Assembly (NCBI GenBank): GCA_938044045.1
Contig: CALIQN010000011.1
Span: forward strand, 1-20,067
From: an uncultured Peptococcaceae bacterium
Lineage (GTDB): Bacteria; Bacillota; Peptococcia; Peptococcales; Peptococcaceae
DNA: 20,067 nt
Reading direction: 5' to 3'
Part shown: positions 14,670 to 20,067 of the stretch, piece by piece
Position numbering within the stretch: position 1 is the first letter of the stretch
Layout of the letters: each line of letters begins with the position of its first letter
Translations under genes and position numbers: made by a program
The notes under the pieces: model-generated
The model's database searches: none
What the model was told of the DNA's origin: nothing
Seen by the model: the letters and a program-made list of their open reading frames with translations, nothing else

Positions 14670-16466
14670 ATGCAAAAGAAAATACGAAATTTTTGTATCA
14701 TTGCTCATATTGACCACGGTAAGTCAACCCTTGCCGATAGGCTTTTAGAATACACGGGAACAGTGAGCTCTCGTGACATGCAAGATCAGCTTTTAGATAA
14801 CATGGACTTGGAGCGTGAGCGTGGGATTACCATCAAATTACAGTCTGTACGTCTCAACTACAAGGCAAAAGATGGTGAGGAATATATCTTAAACTTGATT
14901 GATACCCCAGGCCATGTTGACTTTACTTACGAAGTCTCTCGTTCTTTGGCAGCTTGTGAGGGGGCGCTTTTGGTCGTGGATGCTGCCCAAGGGATTGAAG
15001 CACAGACCTTGGCTAATGTTTATTTAGCCCTAGAGCATGATTTGGAAATCATTCCTGTCATCAATAAGATTGACTTACCAAGTGCTGAGCCTGAAAAAGT
15101 CAGAGAAGAGATAGAAGATGTTATTGGACTAGATGCCAGTGATGCCATCTTGGCTTCTGCAAAGGCTGGTATTGGAATAGAGGAAATTTTGGAAGCTGTG
15201 GTCAACCGTGTGCCACCACCAGAGGGGGATAAGGATGCGCCATTAAAGGCCTTGATTTATGACTCCAACTATGATTCTTATCGTGGAGCGATAGCCTACA
15301 TCCGTATCGTTGATGGTGTTTTGCGTGCCAATAGCCGCATCCGTATGATGCATAACGGTAAGTCCTTTGATGTGACAGAAATTGGGGTACACAATCCTCG
15401 GGAAACCAAGGTAGAAATGCTCTCTCCTGGTGAAGTTGGTTATTTGGCAGCCAGTGTGAAGCAAGTCAGCGACACCCGTGTAGGGGATACCATCACCGAT
15501 GATAGAAATCCGGCAAAAGAAGCCTTGGCAGGCTATAAAAAGGTCACACCGATGGTCTATTGTGGGCTTTATCCAGTCGATAATGAAGCCTATCCGGATT
15601 TAAAAGACGCCTTAGAGCGTCTCAGCCTAAACGATGCCTCTTTGGAGTATGAGGCAGAAACCTCTCAAGCCCTTGGCTTTGGCTTTCGCTGTGGTTTTTT
15701 GGGTATGCTTCACATGGAGATTATCCAAGAGCGTTTGGAAAGAGAATACAATCTTGAGTTGATTACGACAGCACCAAGTGTTATCTATGAAGTCCATCAG
15801 ACTGATGGGACGGTTTTTAATATGGATAACCCTGCCCAACTGCCACCAATTCAAAAGATTGAAGAGATTAAAGAACCTTATGTTGAGGTCAGTATCATGG
15901 TACCTAAAGAATACGTTGGTGGTGTTATGGAACTTGCCCAAGAAAAACGTGGGGAATTTAAAGATATGCAGTACATGGGGACAGACCGTGTCAAAATCCT
16001 TTATGAAATTCCTTTGGCAGAGATTGTTTATGATTTCTTTGATTTGCTCAAGACACGCACCAAGGGTTATGCCTCTTTGGACTATGAATGGATAGGCAAT
16101 CGTGCCTCTAAACTCGTCAAACTCGATGTCTTGGTCAATAGCGAACCGGTGGATGCCCTTTCTTGTATTGTTCATAAGGATAAGGCATATCATAGAGGAC
16201 GTGCCTTGGCAAGTAAGCTAAAAGACCTTTTGCCACGTCAGATGTTTGAGGTACCGATTCAAGCTGCTATAGGGAACAAGGTCATTGCTAGAGAAACCGT
16301 TAAAGCGATGCGTAAAAACGTTTTGGACAAGTGCTACGGTGGGGATATTAGCCGTAAGCGTAAACTTTTGGAAAAACAAAAAGAAGGTAAAAAGCGCATG
16401 AAACAAGTAGGTAGCGTGGAGATACCTCAAGAAGCTTTCATGGCAGTGTTGAGCCTAAACGAATAA
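14670..16466 (+). CDS. lepA: Elongation factor 4 (LepA), ribosome-associated GTPase
   Basis: LepA is a translational GTPase that acts on the ribosome and has been linked to back-translocation, ribosome assembly and initiation. The 598-residue length is typical. GTP-binding motifs are AHIDHGKS (12-19), RGITIK (51-56), DTPGH (78-82) and NKID (132-135). EF-G-like domains II, III and V follow. The distinctive C-terminal domain contains KLDVLVNSEPVDALSCIVHKD and ends with RKNVLDKCYGGDISRKRKLLEKQKEGKKRMKQVG and IPQEAFMAVL, all diagnostic for LepA over EF-G or BipA. GAGGTG precedes the ATG. The stop codon lies in the 5' arm of a terminator hairpin. Confidence 0.97.
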   Translation: MQKKIRNFCIIAHIDHGKSTLADRLLEYTGTVSSRDMQDQLLDNMDLERERGITIKLQSVRLNYKAKDGEEYILNLIDTPGHVDFTYEVSRSLAACEGALLVVDAAQGIEAQTLANVYLALEHDLEIIPVINKIDLPSAEPEKVREEIEDVIGLDASDAILASAKAGIGIEEILEAVVNRVPPPEGDKDAPLKALIYDSNYDSYRGAIAYIRIVDGVLRANSRIRMMHNGKSFDVTEIGVHNPRETKVEMLSPGEVGYLAASVKQVSDTRVGDTITDDRNPAKEALAGYKKVTPMVYCGLYPVDNEAYPDLKDALERLSLNDASLEYEAETSQALGFGFRCGFLGMLHMEIIQERLEREYNLELITTAPSVIYEVHQTDGTVFNMDNPAQLPPIQKIEEIKEPYVEVSIMVPKEYVGGVMELAQEKRGEFKDMQYMGTDRVKILYEIPLAEIVYDFFDLLKTRTKGYASLDYEWIGNRASKLVKLDVLVNSEPVDALSCIVHKDKAYHRGRALASKLKDLLPRQMFEVPIQAAIGNKVIARETVKAMRKNVLDKCYGGDISRKRKLLEKQKEGKKRMKQVGSVEIPQEAFMAVLSLNE

Positions 16467-16493
16467 AGGTGCCTGAGGCACCTTTATTTTTTT
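16465..16493 (+). terminator. Intrinsic terminator overlapping the lepA stop codon
   Basis: AAAGGTGCC (16465-16473) pairs with GGCACCTTT (16477-16485) around TGA, then A and seven T's. The 5' arm includes the last two bases of the lepA stop, so a terminating ribosome may interfere with folding. The hemW ribosome binding site follows immediately. Confidence 0.88.
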
Positions 16494-16513
16494 GGAGAGG
16501 GGAGATTTTAGCG

Positions 16514-17632
16514 GTGGAAGCAGTTTATATTCATATACCATTTTGTGAAAAAAGATGCCATTATTGTGACTTTACCACTTCAGCACAAGTGGCAGAAGAG
16601 GAGAAAGGCGCTTATCTCAAGGCTTTGGAAAAAGAAATTGCCTTTAGACTAAAGAGGAGTCCTAAGTTTAAAAATCCGGATACCATCTTTATTGGAGGCG
16701 GGACGCCCACCTCTTTATCAAGTAATTTATTGAAAGCTTTACTTTCTTTGGTAGAAAAATATTTTAAAGTAGAAGGTGTCCTTGAATACACCATTGAAGC
16801 CAATCCCAATACCCTAGATAGTGAAAAAATCACCTTGTTAAAGACGCACGGCGTGACTAGGGTATCCTTGGGGGTACAGAGTTTTGATGATGAGAGACTA
16901 AAGTATTTGGGACGCCTACATACTTCTAGTACTGTTGAAAAGGTGGTACAAGCCTTGAGAGAGGCAGGGTTTAAACGGATTAATCTGGATTTGATGTATG
17001 GCTTACCTCATACCACGCTTATGGACTGGCAAAAGGAGATCAAAACTGCTCTTGCTTTAGACATTGACCATCTTTCTCTGTACCAACTGAAAATTGAAGC
17101 GGGGACACCTTTTGCCACTTGGCAAGAAAAAGGTGACTTTCTACCTTTTTCCGATGAAGTGGCAAGGGAAATGCTCGATTGGCATACGGCTTATTTAAAA
17201 CAATCAGGCTATCACGCCTATGAGCTGTCCAATTTTGCCAAGGCAGGGCAGGCGAGTTTACACAACCAATGTTATTGGCAGTTGCATGATTATTTGGGAC
17301 TGGGGCTAGGGGCGACAGGTTTTATCCGTCCTAGACGTTATGAGAATACGACTGATAGGACAGCCTATTTAAGAGGGGATTGGGAAGCCTCTAGTGAGAC
17401 CTTAAGCCAAAAAGAGCAAATGAGTGAGACAATTTTTATGGGACTGAGACAGGCTAAAGGGCTTTCTTATAAGCGTTTTTTTAAGCTCTATGGGGTAAGT
17501 TTTGAGTCGACTTATCAAGAGGTCTTAAAGCACCTGGTGGAAAAAGGACTCCTAAAGACCAATCAAGAAGGCTGTCAGTTAACGCAAGAAGGACGTGCCT
17601 TGGGCAATGAAGTGTTTATGCATTTTATCTAA
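16514..17632 (+). CDS. hemW: Radical SAM heme chaperone HemW
   Basis: HemW is a radical-SAM-fold protein that binds heme and delivers it to haem proteins; it was formerly annotated as oxygen-independent coproporphyrinogen oxidase. The GTG at 16514 is chosen because GGGGAG (16499-16504) lies 9 bases before it and the product then begins VEAVYIHIPFCEKRCHYCDF, the normal HemW start; a longer reading would begin inside the upstream terminator. The cluster motif is CX3CX2C (Cys11, Cys15, Cys18) followed by Asp, lacking the extra CxC cysteine of true HemN. IFIGGGTPTSL and the HemW-specific heme motif HNQCYW (250-255) are present. The length is 372 residues. lepA-hemW adjacency is typical of Bacillota, but hrcA-grpE-dnaK, which follow in many relatives, are not next here. 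Confidence 0.93.
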   Translation: MEAVYIHIPFCEKRCHYCDFTTSAQVAEEEKGAYLKALEKEIAFRLKRSPKFKNPDTIFIGGGTPTSLSSNLLKALLSLVEKYFKVEGVLEYTIEANPNTLDSEKITLLKTHGVTRVSLGVQSFDDERLKYLGRLHTSSTVEKVVQALREAGFKRINLDLMYGLPHTTLMDWQKEIKTALALDIDHLSLYQLKIEAGTPFATWQEKGDFLPFSDEVAREMLDWHTAYLKQSGYHAYELSNFAKAGQASLHNQCYWQLHDYLGLGLGATGFIRPRRYENTTDRTAYLRGDWEASSETLSQKEQMSETIFMGLRQAKGLSYKRFFKLYGVSFESTYQEVLKHLVEKGLLKTNQEGCQLTQEGRALGNEVFMHFI

Positions 17633-17711
17633 TGGGGCATGAGATTAATTAAGCTATCTTTAGTGGTAGCAGTTAAATCCTACGGGCGATAAGTGACATT
17701 TTAGTTTAATT

Positions 17712-17744
17712 AATAATGCTTATAGGCATTTTTCTTGCATTATT
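17712..17744 (+). repeat. Inverted repeat with alternative short hairpin after hemW
   Basis: AATAATGC (17712-17719) can pair with GCATTATT (17737-17744). Alternatively ATGC (17716-17719) pairs with GCAT (17726-17729), followed by five T's, which would be a weak terminator for hemW. The two foldings exclude each other. Confidence 0.4.
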
Positions 17745-17763
17745 AGGATTTTAATAGTAGACT
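17735..17763 (+). promoter_or_regulatory. Probable promoter of the leader-ORF/yhgE-like unit
   Basis: TTGCAT (17735-17740), a 17-base spacer and TAGACT (17758-17763) fit a sigma-A promoter whose transcript would start about 27 bases before the leader ORF. Confidence 0.5.
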
Positions 17764-17796
17764 AAGGGCAAATAAATAATGCAAAGGAGAAAATAC

Positions 17797-17874
17797 GTGT
17801 TCTATTCAATGCATCTATTAAACGAAATTGCGTACCGTTATAGTCAATTTAAGGATTGGTTACGAGTAGGTTAA
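17797..17874 (+). CDS. 25-codon leader peptide upstream of the YhgE/Pip-family gene
   Basis: AAAGGAG (17783-17789) lies 7 bases before a GTG that opens a 25-codon frame ending in TAA at 17872-17874. The peptide begins MFYSMHLLNEIAYRYSQF and ends with Lys-Asp-Trp-Leu-Arg-Val-Gly. It has three Tyr, three Phe/Trp and four basic residues, and no run of one amino acid that would mark classical amino acid attenuation. It is too amphipathic for a clear membrane helix. Its stop is 15 bases before an intrinsic terminator that separates it from the large membrane protein gene. A regulatory leader peptide is the most economical reading; a secreted or signalling peptide is possible but lacks a signal sequence. 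Confidence 0.6.
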   Translation: MFYSMHLLNEIAYRYSQFKDWLRVG

Positions 17875-17889
17875 AAGAGATTAATCGAG

Positions 17890-17917
17890 AGACTACCTTC
17901 TAGGGTAGTCTTTTTTT
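17890..17917 (+). terminator. Intrinsic terminator / attenuator before the yhgE-like gene
   Basis: AGACTACC (17890-17897) pairs with GGTAGTCT (17904-17911) around six bases, followed by a run of T to 17917. GGAGG for the next gene starts at 17918, leaving no room for a promoter. A weaker alternative pairs AGTAGGT (17865-17871, in the last leader codons) with ACCTTCT (17895-17901), one T-T mismatch, and would disrupt this stem. Confidence 0.88.
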
Positions 17918-17933
17918 GGAGGAATATTTAAGT

Positions 17934-20067
17934 ATGACAAAGTTTGTCAAACAATTATTTCATATGTACATCTTGCAGTGGCAGGCGATCATAAGAAATA
18001 AATCGGCGATTATCATTATACTAGCTCTTGCACTGTTACCCTCATTGTATTCGTGGTTTAATATTGCTGCCAATGAAGACCCTTATAAAAATGTATCCAA
18101 TCTCAAAGTCGCAGTGGTCAATCTCGATAAGGGGACGACCATAGATGTTAAAGAGATTAATGTCGGGGAAGACATTGTCGAAAAACTAAAGGGCAATCGA
18201 CAGATTGGTTGGGACTTTGTAGAGAATAAGGAGACGGCCTTAAAAGGGGTCAAATCAGGGAACTACTATGCAGCGATTATCATTCCTAGCACTTTTAGCA
18301 AGGATTTGACCAGTATTTTACATAATAAACTAAAAAAGCCTGTCTTGGAATACTATGTCAATGAAAAAATCAATGCCATTGCTCCAAAGGTCACCAAACA
18401 AGGGCTGACAAGTTTAGAAAATGAAATCAATCAAGCCTTTATCAAGACTTCCAGTGAAGTGATACTGACGGGTTTGCGTTTTTTGGACAAACGCTATCAG
18501 GAATATAAGCCAGAACTCATTACCCTATCGGGACATTTGAGCCATGCAAGTGAGGAATTGGATCAGTTTTCTAAGCGTGTCGATGGTCTGGAAAAGCGAG
18601 CCAATAAGCTTAATGGGGACTTGCAAGCCATGCAAAAGCACTTGCCTAAGATAAATGATACCCTCTCCCAAGCTTCAGGGACAATTTTAAAGACTCAGAA
18701 TGCCCTACAAGATGTTAAGGAAGATACCTATAATTTAAGAAAACTGATTTCACGAGAAATTCAAACCATTCCTTATATCACGACCTCAGCGTCAGATAGT
18801 CTAGAAGATTTGGGCAATTTGAAAACTGCCAACATCAGTACCATAGAAGAAAATATTGGCTATATCAGCGATCGACTCACTCATGTGGCAAAGGTCACAG
18901 GACGCTTGGAAAAGGTTGTGAGCAGTTTAAATGCACGTCTACCTTATCCGACTAAGGGGTTAGAAAAATTAAGCAATAAATTATCTCGAGTCAACCAACA
19001 AGCCCTCTATAATCTCAGTAGCTTAGATAGGCTAAGCTTACAACTCAAAGAAGGGGATCTGACAACGGATGCTATAGTACTGGCCATGCAAGATGGTTTA
19101 GCAGGCTTAGAAGAAGCGAGCAATGATTTGGTAACTTATTTTGATCGGGAGGGGGAAACAGCTCTAGATAGTGTGCTTGATTTGGGCATAGAAACCCTAG
19201 ATAATACCTATAGTGTCCTACAATCGTCTTCAGGCGTTATCCCAAAGATTAATGATCTTTTGGTCGCTTCTCAAAATGCCATCAGTGCCAATAGTGAGAT
19301 GTTTGGACCACTAAAAGATGAAATTACCTATTCTAAGGCACGCTTTGAAAAAATTGACAAGGCGTTAGCGAATTTAAATCATGATGAGCGTTTGGCACAA
19401 CTTGTTAACTTGATTAGAAGTGACATTAATAAGGAATCTGATTTTCTTTCTCATCCTATTGAGGTTAAGAGTGTCAAGCTTTACCCAATCCCAAATTATG
19501 GTTCGGCAATGATGCCTTTTTATACGGTTCTAGCGATTTGGGTAGGCTCCATGCTTTTGATGAGTATGGTGTCACCGATCAATAAAAAAGGGTTAGAGCG
19601 TTATCCTAGAGCCTCTGTGGTGAATATGTATTTATCAAGGTTATTTTTCTTTCAGACAGTGGCTGTGGTACAGGCTTTGATTATGACCTTGGGTAATCTT
19701 TATATCCTAGAGGTCTATGCTGTGCATCCCATTGCCATGATTTTTTACAATATGTGGATAGGTTACCTCTTTTCTACGATTGTCTTTTCTTTCCTCTTTA
19801 CTTTCCGCTCACCTGGTAAAGCCATATGTATTATTTTATTGGTCTTACAGGTCGCAGCTTCTGGAGGGACTTTTCCAGTGGAGATGATGCCATCTTTCTT
19901 CCAAGCGATTCATCCATTTTTGCCTTTTACCTATGCCATCATAGGACTAAGAGAACTATCTGCCGGTGTAGAAATGGCACGTTTCATTTCAGCCCTAGAG
20001 CATCTCTGTATCTTGCCGTTTTTATCGGTCTTGGTGGTGTTGGTCTTTGGGCCAAAAATGATACGTC
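17934..20067 (+). CDS. YhgE/Pip-family membrane protein (C-terminus cut by window edge)
   Basis: The frame is open from ATG 17934 to the window end, 711 codons. The N-terminus (IIRNKSAIIIILALALLPSLYSWFNIAANEDPYKN) followed by LKVAVVNLDKG is the YhgE/Pip N-terminal signature (TIGR03061 type). A long extracellular part follows, about residues 45-515, rich in helical heptads (for example LSHASEELDQFSKRVDGLEK). Then comes a C-terminal block of about five membrane segments starting at IPNYGSAMMPFYTVLAIWVGS, with VLQVAASGGTFPVEMMPSFFQ and FLPFTYAIIGLRELSAG typical of ABC-2-type YhgE C-termini. Family members include the lactococcal phage infection protein Pip, a phage receptor, and the ESX/type VII factor EsaA is a distant relative. 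No type VII secretion genes are seen here. GGAGG is 11 bases before the ATG. Only a few tens of residues can be missing. Confidence 0.88.
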   Translation, partial: MTKFVKQLFHMYILQWQAIIRNKSAIIIILALALLPSLYSWFNIAANEDPYKNVSNLKVAVVNLDKGTTIDVKEINVGEDIVEKLKGNRQIGWDFVENKETALKGVKSGNYYAAIIIPSTFSKDLTSILHNKLKKPVLEYYVNEKINAIAPKVTKQGLTSLENEINQAFIKTSSEVILTGLRFLDKRYQEYKPELITLSGHLSHASEELDQFSKRVDGLEKRANKLNGDLQAMQKHLPKINDTLSQASGTILKTQNALQDVKEDTYNLRKLISREIQTIPYITTSASDSLEDLGNLKTANISTIEENIGYISDRLTHVAKVTGRLEKVVSSLNARLPYPTKGLEKLSNKLSRVNQQALYNLSSLDRLSLQLKEGDLTTDAIVLAMQDGLAGLEEASNDLVTYFDREGETALDSVLDLGIETLDNTYSVLQSSSGVIPKINDLLVASQNAISANSEMFGPLKDEITYSKARFEKIDKALANLNHDERLAQLVNLIRSDINKESDFLSHPIEVKSVKLYPIPNYGSAMMPFYTVLAIWVGSMLLMSMVSPINKKGLERYPRASVVNMYLSRLFFFQTVAVVQALIMTLGNLYILEVYAVHPIAMIFYNMWIGYLFSTIVFSFLFTFRSPGKAICIILLVLQVAASGGTFPVEMMPSFFQAIHPFLPFTYAIIGLRELSAGVEMARFISALEHLCILPFLSVLVVLVFGPKMIR

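Noticed and set aside
16469..16513. Longer N-terminus for HemW from a GTG at 16469
   Set aside because: The GTG lies inside the lepA terminator hairpin, has no ribosome binding site, and HemW proteins normally begin just before YIHIPFC.
1..20067. CRISPR arrays, insertion sequences, tRNA or rRNA genes, prophage
   Set aside because: Reading both strands I found no regularly spaced direct repeats, transposase motifs, terminal inverted repeats or structural RNA other than the T-box leader.

Overview
The window comes from a low-GC Bacillota (Firmicutes) genome. The signs are strong AGGAGG-type ribosome binding sites, many compact intrinsic terminators, a tRNA-sensing T-box leader, TGn-TATAAT extended -10 promoters, and typical Firmicute genes (trpXYZ-type transporter, murJ, lepA-hemW, YhgE/Pip). 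A type III glutamine synthetase and a lactate permease would suit an anaerobic or fermentative member, but I cannot name the genus from sequence alone.

Layout. 1-1087 (-): nearly complete specificity subunit (hsdS) of a type I restriction-modification system, cut by the window edge and transcribed divergently from ilvD. 1230-2903: ilvD, with terminator. 2986-3843: a calcineurin-like phosphoesterase fold that has lost most of its metal ligands. 3975-5681: L-lactate permease with its own promoter and terminator. 5757-6215: small membrane protein with a very lysine-rich tail. 6216-6531: T-box leader, best read as tryptophan-specific. 6553-9215: trpX-trpY-trpZ, a lipoprotein, permease and ATPase that together form a predicted tryptophan/aromatic amino acid ABC importer. 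9253-9606: orphan Imm51-like immunity protein. 9780-11873: type III glutamine synthetase. 12633-11911 (-): EcsC-family protein, preceded on the same strand by an unlisted 27-residue membrane peptide gene (12751-12668). 13095-14660: murJ. 14670-16466: lepA. 16514-17632: hemW. 17797-17874: a 25-codon leader ORF followed by an intrinsic terminator. 17934 to the end: a YhgE/Pip-family membrane protein, cut at its C-terminus.

How the parts work together. Most transcription units here are single genes or short operons closed by terminators. Three genes (trpX, hemW, yhgE-like) start so close behind an intrinsic terminator that there is no room for a private promoter. For trpX the explanation is the T-box switch. 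For the yhgE-like gene the 25-codon ORF plus terminator looks like a translation-coupled attenuator. For hemW, read-through from murJ-lepA is the simplest explanation.

The most interesting items are the metal-site-less phosphoesterase, the yhgE leader-peptide attenuator, the 27-residue membrane peptide before the EcsC gene, and a T-box whose codon (UGG) and acceptor-binding bulge (UGGU) disagree with the usual G73 of bacterial tRNA-Trp. No tRNA, rRNA, CRISPR array, insertion sequence or prophage was seen.
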